The translations under genes and the position numbers were made by a program. The notes below the pieces were generated by a model that worked only from the letters and a program-made list of their open reading frames with translations, searched no databases and was not told where the DNA came from. DNA of 48,071 nt, taken from positions 1-48,071 of the forward strand of contig NZ_QUMD01000026.1 in NCBI RefSeq assembly GCF_003481985.1, written 5' to 3'. Origin of the DNA: Clostridium sp. OF09-36. GTDB lineage: Bacteria > Bacillota > Clostridia > Lachnospirales > Lachnospiraceae. Positions 28,305 to 37,834 of the stretch are shown here, in pieces (the stretch's first letter is position 1; every line of letters starts with the position of its first letter).

Positions 28305-29408
28305 TTATACTCCCCCAACCAAATCCTGCACCACAGCTTCGACCGTCTCGATCTTATCGGCACGGTATGCGTTGCTGCCACAGAATAAAAGAGCATCATT
28401 TAACGCACCCTCTGCTGCGTTAGACAGCGCTTTGGTAATGCAGTATGGGATGTTGGCCGGATCACAGTGCTCCAGGCACTGGTAGCAATGCGTGATCTTT
28501 GCCTTTTCCCCACGCTCTTTCATGGCAGTGATCTTCTCCAGGAACGGATTGACGATCGCACGGCCCGGCATTCCGACCGGACTCTGGGTGATCACGATGT
28601 CTTCTGCCTTCGCATCGATGTAGGCCTGCTTGTAGCTTTCCGGTGCATCGCACTCTTTGGTCGTGACAAAGCGCGTTGCCACTTGAACTGCATCAGCTCC
28701 AAGCTCCATGGCATGCTCTACGTCCTCGCGGGTGTAGATGCCGCCGGCGATGGCTACCGGGATATGCTGCTGGTATTTTTCCTCAAACTGTTTTACCACC
28801 TTCATGATGCCGCGGATCTCCGCATCATACAGATCCTGATGATAGGTGTGCGGCACATCGTTTGTATCCGCACCGTAGCGGCTCAAATCTTCTCTGGAAA
28901 ATCCCAGATGTCCGCCTGCCAACGGTCCCTCGATCACCAGAAGATCCGGGATGCGTTTGTACTTGCGGTCCCACATCTTGCAGATGACCAGTGCGGATTT
29001 TGCGGTGGAAACGATCGGCGCGATTTTCGTCTTTGCCCCTTCCACAAGCTCCGGCAAAGAAACCGGAAGTCCGGCGCCGGAAATAATGATGTCTGCACCT
29101 GCCTTTACCGCTTCTTTCACATACTGGGCATAATTGCGGGTTGCCACCATAATATTAAATCCAATGATACCTTTCGGCGCGATCTCCCGTGCTTTTTTCA
29201 ATTCTTCGCCAATGGCACGCAGATTTGCTTCCATCGGTGCTTTCAAAAACTCCGGATCCTTAAAACCGATCTGGGCAGTGGAGATAATGCCGATCCCTCC
29301 GGCTTTTGCCACTGCGCCTGCCAGGGAATGCAGGCTGATACCAACTCCCATACCGCCCTGGATGATCGGATATTTTGCTGTAAGATCACCGATTTTTAAT
29401 GTTTTCAT
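28305..29408 (-). CDS. NMO/FabK-family flavoprotein
   Basis: A 367-residue FMN TIM-barrel protein of the nitronate monooxygenase/FabK superfamily, with YPIIQGGMGVGIS at the start, GFNIMVA, VIEGPLAGGHLG and VQVATRFVTTKECDA. It is longer than FabK and has a cysteine-containing tail (HCYQCLEHCDPANIPYC) not seen in the FabK at 36556. It lies 11 bases downstream of accDA, at the end of the fatty-acid operon. It may be a second enoyl reductase, a nitronate monooxygenase or something else; sequence alone does not decide. Confidence 0.85.
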   Translation of the reverse strand: MKTLKIGDLTAKYPIIQGGMGVGISLHSLAGAVAKAGGIGIISTAQIGFKDPEFLKAPMEANLRAIGEELKKAREIAPKGIIGFNIMVATRNYAQYVKEAVKAGADIIISGAGLPVSLPELVEGAKTKIAPIVSTAKSALVICKMWDRKYKRIPDLLVIEGPLAGGHLGFSREDLSRYGADTNDVPHTYHQDLYDAEIRGIMKVVKQFEEKYQQHIPVAIAGGIYTREDVEHAMELGADAVQVATRFVTTKECDAPESYKQAYIDAKAEDIVITQSPVGMPGRAIVNPFLEKITAMKERGEKAKITHCYQCLEHCDPANIPYCITKALSNAAEGALNDALLFCGSNAYRADKIETVEAVVQDLVGGV

Positions 29409-29419
29409 AATATTACCTC

Positions 29420-31141
29420 TTACATATTCCGGAATCTCTGGTAACGGGACTCGCGGATCTCCTCTTTGCTCTTGCCATCGTAACGTTCAAAAAATGCAGT
29501 CATGCCCTGTCTCATATCTTCTGCAAGCTGAGGCATGGTCTCAATGGAAGCCGGTTCCGGCTCCGGAATCACATGCTCGATCAGACCGCGCTCATAAAGG
29601 TCAGCTGCCGTGATTTTCATAACCCTTGCCGCATCCGGCGCTTTCTTACTGTCCTTCCAAAGAATGGACGCAAAGCCCTCCGGGGAAAGAATGGAATAGA
29701 TCGCATTCTCCAGCATCCAGACCTCGTTGGCTACCGCCATGGCCAGTGCGCCGCCGCTTCCGCCTTCACCGATCACAATAGAAAGGACCGGAACCGTCAG
29801 TGCTGCCATCTCAAACAGGTTGCGGGCAATCGCCTCGCCCTGTCCGCGCTCTTCTGCCTCAATCCCGCAGAATGCGCCCGGAGTATCCACAAAACAGATG
29901 ACCGGTCTGCCAAAGGTTTCCGCCTGCTTCATCAGGCGCAGTGCCTTCCGGTAGCCATCCGGGGACGGCATACCGAAATTCCGGTGGATGTTTTCTTTGG
30001 TGGTACGTCCTTTCTGCTGCCCGATAACCGTTACCGGCATGCCACGAAAGGTTGCAATTCCGCCAATGATGGCTCCGTCATCCCCAAAATACCGGTCTCC
30101 GTGAAATTCCATAAAATCATCAAACAGCGCATGAATATAATCCAGTGCGACCGGACGTGCCGCACTTCTGGAAAGCTGCACGGTATCCCAGGCATTTTTC
30201 CCACTTTGTTTCTGCTTTTCCAGATAGTTTTCCACAGAGTCGGCTTCTTTTTTCTGCCCTTCCTGTGGATGAACGGTCATCCCGGTCTTTTTGTGCATCC
30301 GCAGAATGTCTGCCAGCACATCGCGCTGGTTTTCACGGTCCACGATCTTATCAACGAAGCCGTGCTCCAGCAAAAACTCTGCTCTCTGGAATCCCTCCGG
30401 CAGCTTCTGGCCGATCGTCTGCTGAATGACACGCGGACCTGCAAATCCGATCAGCGCATTCGGCTCTGCCAGAATGATATCGCCCAGCATCGCAAAGCTT
30501 GCTGTCACACCACCGGTTGTCGGGTCTGTCAGTACGCTGACAAAAAGCTGGCCTGCCTCATGGTGTTTTTCCAGCGCTGCGGAGGTTTTCGCCATCTGCA
30601 TCAGGGATACAATGCCTTCCTGCATTCTTGCGCCGCCGGAGCAGGCAAAGATAATGACCGGAAGCTTTTCCTTTGTCGCACGCTCTACCATGCGGGTAAT
30701 TTTCTCACCGACTACATGTCCCATGCTGCTCATGATAAACCGCGCATCGCAGACACCAATGGCAGTCTCAAAGCCTTTGATGGTTCCCTTACCGGTTACG
30801 ATAGCTTCCTGCAGACCGGTCTTCTCCTGGGCTGCCGCTACCTTCTTCTCATATCCCGGGAAATCCAGCGGATTGGAAAACTCCATTTCCTTATTCCACT
30901 CCTCAAAGCTTCCCTCATCAAGCAGCATCTCAATCCGGCGGTACGCATGCACACGGAAGTATCCGCCGCATTTCGGGCAAACGTACAGATTATTGCGAAC
31001 ATCCTCCACATAGATCGGCTGGCCGCACTTGTTACACTTTTTCCAGAGTCCCTCCGGGATGTTTGGCTCTTCCTCGCTTTTTCCCTTACGGTGGTGCGTA
31101 TCGATCATGGTATATGTCTTTTTAAACATATTTCTAAGCAT
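29420..31141 (-). CDS. accDA: Acetyl-CoA carboxylase carboxyltransferase, beta-alpha fusion
   Basis: This 573-residue protein joins both carboxyltransferase subunits in one chain. Residues about 1-270 are AccD, with the four-cysteine zinc ribbon CNKCGQPI ... CPKCGGYF and ACSGGARMQEG. Residues about 300-573 are AccA, with ARPVALDYIHALFDDFMEFHGD and GEGGSGGALAM. It transfers carboxyl from biotin to acetyl-CoA. The ATG has AAGGAGA 7 bases upstream. It follows accC in the operon, where streptococci have separate accD and accA. Confidence 0.97.
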   Translation of the reverse strand: MLRNMFKKTYTMIDTHHRKGKSEEEPNIPEGLWKKCNKCGQPIYVEDVRNNLYVCPKCGGYFRVHAYRRIEMLLDEGSFEEWNKEMEFSNPLDFPGYEKKVAAAQEKTGLQEAIVTGKGTIKGFETAIGVCDARFIMSSMGHVVGEKITRMVERATKEKLPVIIFACSGGARMQEGIVSLMQMAKTSAALEKHHEAGQLFVSVLTDPTTGGVTASFAMLGDIILAEPNALIGFAGPRVIQQTIGQKLPEGFQRAEFLLEHGFVDKIVDRENQRDVLADILRMHKKTGMTVHPQEGQKKEADSVENYLEKQKQSGKNAWDTVQLSRSAARPVALDYIHALFDDFMEFHGDRYFGDDGAIIGGIATFRGMPVTVIGQQKGRTTKENIHRNFGMPSPDGYRKALRLMKQAETFGRPVICFVDTPGAFCGIEAEERGQGEAIARNLFEMAALTVPVLSIVIGEGGSGGALAMAVANEVWMLENAIYSILSPEGFASILWKDSKKAPDAARVMKITAADLYERGLIEHVIPEPEPASIETMPQLAEDMRQGMTAFFERYDGKSKEEIRESRYQRFRNM

Positions 31142-31215
31142 AAATGATTCTCCTTAATAGGCGTTGGGACTGGCGCAAAAGTGTCATATACCACTTCACG
31201 ACAGCCCCATAAACA

Positions 31216-32570
31216 TTATTTGCAGTATTCCGGGAACTGGTCCGGGATGAAGCCCGTATCGATCTTATGTCCATCCTGGTAAACCGGATTGCTTAAGATC
31301 TCAAACTGGAAATCCAGGTTGGTATCAATTCCCTCGATGATCAGCTCGCCCAGGGCGCTTCTCATCTTCGCAATGGCCTCGGCACGGTCTTTTCCATGTA
31401 CGATCAGCTTCATCAGCATGGAATCGTAGTTGGCCGGAACCTTATAATCGTTGTAAATGTGCGTGTCCACACGAACTCCGTTTCCTCCCGGGATGTGGAT
31501 GTTTGCAATCTTGCCCGGACACGGCATAAAATTCTTCGCCGGATTCTCTGCATTGATACGGCACTCGATCGCATGGCCCTGGATATGGATATCATCCTGC
31601 GTCACACTTAACGGTTCTCCTGCTGCCACACGGATCTGCTCCTTGATCAGGTCCAGACCGCTGACCAGCTCCGTCACCGGGTGCTCAACCTGGATTCGGG
31701 TGTTCATCTCCATAAAGTAGAAATTTTTATTTTTATCCAGCAGAAACTCAATGGTTCCTGCATTCTCATAGCCAACGGCTTTTGCTGCCCTGACTGCAGT
31801 TTCTCCCATCTTTTTGCGCAGCTCCTCAGAGATTGCGATCGAAGGGGATTCCTCCAGAACCTTCTGGTGGCGGCGCTGGATGGAACAGTCACGCTCGCCT
31901 AAATGCACCACATTGCCGTACTTATCTGCCATAATCTGGAATTCAATATGACGTGGATTTTCCACAAAACGCTCCAGATACATCGTGTCATCGGAGAAGC
32001 CTTCACAGACTCCATCTGGGCATTCTGGAAGTTCGCCTCGAAATCTTCCTCACTCAAGGACACACGCATGCCTTTCCCGCCGCCGCCGGAGGATGCCTTG
32101 ATCATGACTGGAAAACCGATTTCTTTTGCCATTTTAAGTGCTTCCTCCACGGTATAGACCGGCTCTTTGCTTCCCGGGACAACCGGGACACCAGCCTCAA
32201 CCATGGTCTTTCTTGCCGCAGATTTGTTTCCCATCTTGTTAATGATCTCTGCAGACGGTCCGATGAACGCAATATTGCATTTCTGGCATAATTCTGCAAA
32301 CCGCGCATTCTCGGAAAGGAAACCAAAGCCCGGATGGATGGCCTCTGCTTTCATCGCTACCGTCGCTGCCAGAATGCGTTCCATATTCAAATAACTCTGA
32401 CTGGATGCTGCCGGTCCGATGCAGATGGCCTCATCTGCCAGAAGTGTATGCAGACTGTCGCGGTCTGCTTCCGAGTATACTGCCACGGTCTTGATTCCCA
32501 TCTCGCGGCAGGCCCGGATGATTCTCACCGCAATCTCGCCGCGGTTAGCGATTAAGATTTTATCAAACAT
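31216..32570 (-). CDS. accC: Biotin carboxylase (one frameshift)
   Basis: The N-terminus MFDKILIANRGEIAVRIIRAC and the ATP-grasp loop MIKASSGGGGKGMR are intact. One G is missing near 32000; restoring it gives VKGFSDDTMYLERFVENPRHIEFQ and the catalytic region NAGTIEFLLD ... EMNTRIQVEHPVTE. Restored length is about 451 residues, as in E. coli AccC. It carboxylates biotin on AccB and lies between fabZ and accDA. Confidence 0.96.
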
Positions 32571-32616
32571 TCCCGTACCTCTACTCTGTTTCTGTCACTG
32601 TCTGCCTTAAATATCC

Positions 32617-33045
32617 TTACTGGATCGCAAAGGTCAACTCTGCGGATACTGCTACCTTGCCCTCTGCATTGGTTGCAACGGCCTTGCCGACTCCGATCGG
32701 CCCTTTGCGCTTGATGATCTCACACTCCAGCTTTAACCTGTCGCCCGGCAGCACCATCTGCTTAAACTTCGCATTGTTGATCGCACCGAAGAATGCGGTC
32801 TTGCCCTTATTCTCCGGAAGACTTAAGATCGCTACGGCACCAACCTGTGCCAGAGCCTCGATCATCAGCACGCCCGGCATAACCGGCTGTCCCGGAAAAT
32901 GGCCATTAAACTGCGGCTCGTTAAAGGTAACGGATTTATATCCAACCGCACGTACGCCCGGCTCCAGCTCATCGATAAAATCAATCAGTAAAAATGGATG
33001 TCTATGCGGAATGATCTCCTGAATTTCTTTGATTCCCAGTCTCAT
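32617..33045 (-). CDS. fabZ: 3-hydroxyacyl-ACP dehydratase
   Basis: A 142-residue hot-dog protein with catalytic His in PHRHPFLLID and the GHFPGQPVMPGVLMIEALAQ helix. ATG 33045 has GGAGG upstream; the longer frame would overlap accB. No isomerase partner (FabM or FabA) is seen in the window, so how unsaturated chains arise is not shown here. Confidence 0.96.
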   Translation of the reverse strand: MRLGIKEIQEIIPHRHPFLLIDFIDELEPGVRAVGYKSVTFNEPQFNGHFPGQPVMPGVLMIEALAQVGAVAILSLPENKGKTAFFGAINNAKFKQMVLPGDRLKLECEIIKRKGPIGVGKAVATNAEGKVAVSAELTFAIQ

Positions 33046-33055
33046 AATGTTCCTC

Positions 33056-33565
33056 CTACCGGATGCGGAACAGCGGCTGTCCGTACTCAACAACATCCTC
33101 GTTGTTTACCAGAACTGCCTCTACCACACCGTCATATTCGCTCTCGATCTCGTTCATCAGCTTCATAGCCTCAATGATGCCAAGCACCTGTCCCTTCTTT
33201 ACGGTATCCCCCTCTTTGACAAATGCCTCTGCCTCCGGGGAAGCAGAAGAATAGAAGGTTCCTACCAGCGGAGAAGTTACAACCTTATCAGAACCAATGT
33301 CTAAAGTGCTTTCTTTCTTCTCCTCAGCAGGCTTTTCCGCTGCCTCAGGAGCGGCTGCAGGAGCCGCCGGAAGCGGCATCGGCATTGCACCCATCATCGG
33401 GGCTGCCGGCTGTGAGATCACAACCGGGGCAACCGGAGCCTGTGCCACGTTTTTCTTCTTTTTTTTCTTGAGGACCAGCTTCTGGTCACCCTCTTCATAT
33501 ACAAAACTGGTCAGGCCGTTATCGGAAACAGCCTGGATCAGTGTTACGATCTCATCAATCGTCAT
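33056..33565 (-). CDS. accB: Biotin carboxyl carrier protein
   Basis: The 169-residue protein has an N-terminal helix, a Pro/Ala-rich linker (residues about 40-85) and a biotinyl domain with the modified lysine in EAMKLMNEI. It carries biotin between AccC and AccDA. It lies 18 bases after fabF. Confidence 0.97.
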   Translation of the reverse strand: MTIDEIVTLIQAVSDNGLTSFVYEEGDQKLVLKKKKKKNVAQAPVAPVVISQPAAPMMGAMPMPLPAAPAAAPEAAEKPAEEKKESTLDIGSDKVVTSPLVGTFYSSASPEAEAFVKEGDTVKKGQVLGIIEAMKLMNEIESEYDGVVEAVLVNNEDVVEYGQPLFRIR

Positions 33566-33583
33566 GGTCTACCTCCTAAAGAC

Positions 33584-34822
33584 TTATGCCTCGAATTTCT
33601 TTACCAGCAGGGTTGCGTTGTGACCGCCAAATCCCAGGGAATTGGAGATCGCACAATTTACATCCATCTGTACGCCCTCGCCCTTGCAGTAGTCCAGATC
33701 GCACTCCGGATCATCCTTCTCAAGTCCTGCAGTTGCATGAACAAAGCCTTCCTGAATAGATTTTACACAGGTGATGAACTCAACACCGCCTGCTGCGCCC
33801 AGAAGATGTCCGATCATAGACTTGGTGGAATTGATCCTGGTCTTGTAAGCATGATCACCTAATGCCAGCTTGATCGCCTTGGTCTCAAATAAGTCATTGT
33901 GATGGGTGCTGGTGCCGTGTGCGTTGATGTAATCTACATCCTCCGGCTTCATGCCGGCATCTGCAATCGCCATCTCCATAGCCTTTGCCGCACCGCTTCC
34001 GTCCTCAGCCGGGGAAGTGATATGGTATGCATCGCCGGTTGCGCCATAGCCAGCCAGCTCTGCGTAGATCTTTGCCCCTCTTGCCTGTGCATGCTCTAAG
34101 GACTCCAGTACAACAACACCTGCACCCTCGCCCATGATGAAGCCGCCGCGCTCTGCATCAAACGGAATGGATGCGCGGGACGGATCTTCGGTTGTATTTA
34201 ATGCAGTCAGGGCAGTAAAGCCTGCTACGCCGATCGGGGTGATACTTGCCTCTGCACCGCCTGCTACCATCACGTCTGCATCACCATACTGGATAGTACG
34301 GAATGCCTCACCAATGGAGTGGGTACCGGTCGCACATGCAGTTACCACGTTAATGCACTTGCCCTTCATGCCAAACTGAATGGAAACATTTCCTGCTGCC
34401 ATGTTGCTGATCATCAGCGGAACCAAGAGCGGGTTCACACGGCCCGGGCCTTTGTCCAGAAGCTTTTTGTACTCGCGCTCTACGGACTGCAGGCTTCCGA
34501 TACCGGAACCGATGCTCACGCCCACGCGGAACGGATCTTCCTGGCTCATATCAAGTCCTGCATCCTCCACTGCCTGTCTGGTTGCTGCAACTGCAAACTG
34601 GCAGAACTGCTCCATTCTCTTGGCTGCCTTCGGGTCCATGTACTGCTTCGGGTCGAAATTCTTCACCTCTGCTGCCAGCTTCGCCTTATAATCTGTGGTA
34701 TCAAAATAAGTGATCGGGCCAATGCCGACTTTCTTTTCTTTTAAACTGTTCCAGAATTCTTCTACACTGTTTCCGATCGGGGTGATGGCACCCATGCCGG
34801 TTACTACTACTCGTCTGCTCAT
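33584..34822 (-). CDS. fabF: 3-oxoacyl-ACP synthase II
   Basis: A 412-residue condensing enzyme with the Cys-His-His triad in VTACATGTHS, INAHGTSTHHND and MIGHLLGAAGG. It elongates acyl-ACP with malonyl-ACP. It lies 30 bases after fabG. Confidence 0.98.
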   Translation of the reverse strand: MSRRVVVTGMGAITPIGNSVEEFWNSLKEKKVGIGPITYFDTTDYKAKLAAEVKNFDPKQYMDPKAAKRMEQFCQFAVAATRQAVEDAGLDMSQEDPFRVGVSIGSGIGSLQSVEREYKKLLDKGPGRVNPLLVPLMISNMAAGNVSIQFGMKGKCINVVTACATGTHSIGEAFRTIQYGDADVMVAGGAEASITPIGVAGFTALTALNTTEDPSRASIPFDAERGGFIMGEGAGVVVLESLEHAQARGAKIYAELAGYGATGDAYHITSPAEDGSGAAKAMEMAIADAGMKPEDVDYINAHGTSTHHNDLFETKAIKLALGDHAYKTRINSTKSMIGHLLGAAGGVEFITCVKSIQEGFVHATAGLEKDDPECDLDYCKGEGVQMDVNCAISNSLGFGGHNATLLVKKFEA

Positions 34823-34852
34823 ATCGATTCTCCTGTTATCTTCCTTTCAACA

Positions 34853-35593
34853 TTACATAGCCATTCCGCCGTCGACACAGATGACCTGGCCTGTAATGTA
34901 CTTTGCCGCATCGGATGCTAAAAATGCGACCAGATTTGCGACATCCTCTGTCTCACCGAATTTTTTCATCGGAATCTGTGCATTGATGTTTTCCTTAATG
35001 GTATCTGACAGCACATCCGTCATATCGGTTTTGATAAATCCCGGTGCGACTGCGTTGCAGGTAATGCCTCTGCTTGCCATTTCCCTTGCCACTGCCTTGG
35101 TCATACCGATCACGCCAGCTTTGGATGCGCTGTAGTTTACCTGGCCTGCATTTCCCATCACACCGGATACCGATGAGATGTTTACGATATGTCCGCTCTT
35201 CTGCTTTAACATCTGGCGGGAAATATGCTTAATGCAGTTGAACGCACCCTTTAAGTTGGTGTTTAAGACTGCGTCAAAATCTTCCTCGCTCATCTTCATC
35301 AGCAGGTTATCGCGGGTAATGCCGGCATTATTGACCAGAATGTCTACACGGCCATAGGTTTTCACCACATACTCCATCATCTCTGCTGCCTTGTCATACT
35401 CAGACACATTACACTGCAGGGCCTCTGCCTTGCCGCCCAGTGCCTCGATTTCTTTTACAGTCTCCTCTGCCTTTGCTGCAGATCCATTATAATTGACAAC
35501 AACGGTTGCTCCCTTTGCTGCCAGAGTCTTTGCGATTTCTTTTCCGATGCCACGGCTTGCGCCGGTCACCACTGCGATCTTTCCAGTTAACAT
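34853..35593 (-). CDS. fabG: 3-oxoacyl-ACP reductase
   Basis: A 246-residue short-chain dehydrogenase with the NADPH loop TGASRGIGKEIA, NNAG and the catalytic YSASKAG. It reduces 3-oxoacyl-ACP. Its start overlaps the fabD end by 7 bases. Confidence 0.98.
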   Translation of the reverse strand: MLTGKIAVVTGASRGIGKEIAKTLAAKGATVVVNYNGSAAKAEETVKEIEALGGKAEALQCNVSEYDKAAEMMEYVVKTYGRVDILVNNAGITRDNLLMKMSEEDFDAVLNTNLKGAFNCIKHISRQMLKQKSGHIVNISSVSGVMGNAGQVNYSASKAGVIGMTKAVAREMASRGITCNAVAPGFIKTDMTDVLSDTIKENINAQIPMKKFGETEDVANLVAFLASDAAKYITGQVICVDGGMAM

Positions 35594-36510
35594 CCAAGTT
35601 CCTCCACAACTTTTGACACGTCATCCAGCTTCTCTATATTAAGAACCTTTACGGTTCTGTCGATCTTTCTCATAAATCCGCTCAGGGTCTTGCCCGGGCC
35701 GATCTCTACAAAGGTATCTACTCCGTCAGCCAGCATGGTACGCACACTCTGCTCCCATCTGACAGAGGAAGAAACCTGTCTGGTCAGAAGCGGTTTTACT
35801 TCCGCCGCATCTGTTACATACTGCGCGGTCACATTCGCCACATACGGAATCACCGGAGTATGAACCTCCACGTTTTCCAGTACCTCACCAAGCTTCTCAC
35901 CGGCGCCGGTCAGCATGCGGGAATGGAATGGTCCGCTTACGTTTAACAGGATCGTGCGCTTTGCACCTGCTTCCTTTAACTTCTCACAGGCAGTTTCGAC
36001 TGCCTCTTTTTTTCCGGAAATTACAATCTGTCCCGGGCAGTTATAATTTGCGATCTGTACGCCATCGATATCTGCAATGGTTTCTTCGATGGCTGCGGCA
36101 TCCATAGCCAGGACAGCAGCCATAGCGCCCTGTCCTGCCGGAACTGCCTGCTGCATCAGGATGCCTCTCTGTCTTACCGTTGCAATGGCATCCTTCTCGC
36201 TCATAACGCCGGCAGCATAGAGTGCACAGTATTCACCCAGGCTAAGACCTGCTGTTACATCCGGCTTCACGCCCTTTTCTTCCAGCACCTTTGTCATGGC
36301 AATGCTGGTGGTTACCATCGCTGCCTGGGTATACTCTGTGATATCCAGACGGTCATTCTCCGTAAAGCAAAGCTCCGGAACGGAGAATCCCAGGATCTCG
36401 CTTGCCAGGTCAAAGGTCTCTTTTCCAGCCTTTGTCTGCTCATAGAAATCCTGTCCCATGCCGCACACCTGCGCGCCCTGTCCCGGGTAAATAAATGCGA
36501 TCTTGCTCAT
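35587..36510 (-). CDS. fabD: Malonyl-CoA:ACP transacylase
   Basis: The 307-residue protein has FIYPGQGAQ, the active serine in GLSLGEYCALYAAG and the catalytic His in GPFHSRML. GLSLGE replaces the more common GHSLGE. ATG 36510 is preferred to the adjacent GTG because GGAG lies 8 bases upstream. Confidence 0.97.
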   Translation of the reverse strand: MSKIAFIYPGQGAQVCGMGQDFYEQTKAGKETFDLASEILGFSVPELCFTENDRLDITEYTQAAMVTTSIAMTKVLEEKGVKPDVTAGLSLGEYCALYAAGVMSEKDAIATVRQRGILMQQAVPAGQGAMAAVLAMDAAAIEETIADIDGVQIANYNCPGQIVISGKKEAVETACEKLKEAGAKRTILLNVSGPFHSRMLTGAGEKLGEVLENVEVHTPVIPYVANVTAQYVTDAAEVKPLLTRQVSSSVRWEQSVRTMLADGVDTFVEIGPGKTLSGFMRKIDRTVKVLNIEKLDDVSKVVEELGC

Positions 36511-36555
36511 CACTCTTGCTCCTTTATGCGTTCAAATACTTAATTTATTCCTACT

Positions 36556-37482
36556 TTATTTGCGGCCCAGAAGTGCCTCTGCCTGTGCCATCATCTCATC
36601 GATCATTTCCTTACAGGTCTGCTCCTTGGAAACCATACCTGCGATCTGTCCTGCCATCACGGTTCCATGCGCTACATCGCCCTCCTGGACTGCCTTGCGC
36701 AGCGTTCCAAGTGTCAGGTACTCCAGCTCCTCAAAGCTCTTTCCTTCGTTTTCCAGCTTTACATACTCTCTGGTCATCTGGTTTCTCAGGCAGCGGACCG
36801 GATGTCCATGGCTGCGTCCGGTTACGGTAGAATCGATATCCTTTGCCTTTAAGACGCGGTCTTTATAGTTCTGGTGGACAATACACTCTTTTGCTACTAG
36901 AAAACGGGTTCCCATCTGCACGGCCTCCGCACCCAGCATGAATGCTGCTGCAATGCCTCTGCCATCGCCGATACCGCCTGCTGCGATCACCGGAATGGAA
37001 ACAGCGTCTACCACCTGCGGTACCAGTGTCATGGTGGTTGCCTCGCCGATATGTCCGCCGGACTCTGTGCCCTCTGCCACAACTGCATCTGCGCCGTAGC
37101 GCTCCATTCTCTTTGCCAGAGCTACGGATGCAACAACCGGGATGACCTTAATGCCTGCTGCCTTCCACATCTCCATATATTTTTCCGGGTTTCCGGCTCC
37201 GGTCGTAACGACCTTTACGCCTTCCTCCACAACGACCTTTGCTACCTCATCTGCGTAAGGGCTCATCAGCATCACATTGACACCAAACGGCTTGTCTGTT
37301 ACAGCCTTTACCTCACGGATATAATTGCGGATGACCTCAGCCGGTGCATTTGCCCCGCCGATCAGTCCCAGACCGCCGGCAGCAGATACTGCAGCCGCCA
37401 GATGACTCTCTGCCACCCATGCCATGCCACCCTGAATGATCGGATACTCAATTCCCAAGAGCTCTGTAATTCTCGTTTTCAT
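36556..37482 (-). CDS. fabK: Enoyl-ACP reductase II
   Basis: A 308-residue FMN-dependent enoyl reductase with YPIIQGGMAWVAESHLAAAVS, VVAEGTESGGHIGE and MGTRFLVAKECIVH. Its place between acpP and fabD is that of streptococcal FabK. No FabI is seen in the window, so triclosan-insensitive reduction is expected. Confidence 0.96.
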   Translation of the reverse strand: MKTRITELLGIEYPIIQGGMAWVAESHLAAAVSAAGGLGLIGGANAPAEVIRNYIREVKAVTDKPFGVNVMLMSPYADEVAKVVVEEGVKVVTTGAGNPEKYMEMWKAAGIKVIPVVASVALAKRMERYGADAVVAEGTESGGHIGEATTMTLVPQVVDAVSIPVIAAGGIGDGRGIAAAFMLGAEAVQMGTRFLVAKECIVHQNYKDRVLKAKDIDSTVTGRSHGHPVRCLRNQMTREYVKLENEGKSFEELEYLTLGTLRKAVQEGDVAHGTVMAGQIAGMVSKEQTCKEMIDEMMAQAEALLGRK

Positions 37483-37525
37483 CTGATTCCTCCAACTAAC
37501 TCTCTTAAAGAAAAGGGTGTAGGGC

Positions 37526-37759
37526 TTACGCCTCTACACCTTTCTCCTTCAGGTAATTCATAACGTCACCAACAGTCAGCAGGTTCTGCAGATCGTCAGA
37601 CGGGATCTCTACGGAGTACTCATCCTCCAGAGCCATTACTAACTCGAACAGGTCCAGGGAATCCGCACCTAAATCCTCCTTGAAGGAAGAAGCCTCGGTG
37701 ATGCTGTCTGCATCTACGCTTAACTGGTCTGCAATGATTTCTTTCATCTTCTCTAACAT
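37526..37759 (-). CDS. acpP: Acyl carrier protein
   Basis: A 77-residue acidic protein with the phosphopantetheine serine in GADSLDLFELVMALEDEY. It follows fabH by about 75 bases. Confidence 0.98.
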   Translation of the reverse strand: MLEKMKEIIADQLSVDADSITEASSFKEDLGADSLDLFELVMALEDEYSVEIPSDDLQNLLTVGDVMNYLKEKGVEA

Positions 37760-37834
37760 GATCTTAATCTCCTTTAATATGAAATTGTTATTTTTATTAT
37801 TTGAAGGAACCGGATCTTGAGTCCGTACTCCATA

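Noticed and set aside
28467..29399. A 310-codon plus-strand reading frame opposite the NMO-family gene
   Set aside because: It mirrors the minus-strand gene exactly and shows no family features.
29573..31147. A 524-codon plus-strand reading frame opposite accDA
   Set aside because: It is antisense to a strongly supported gene, has no recognisable domain and is a by-product of codon use on the other strand.
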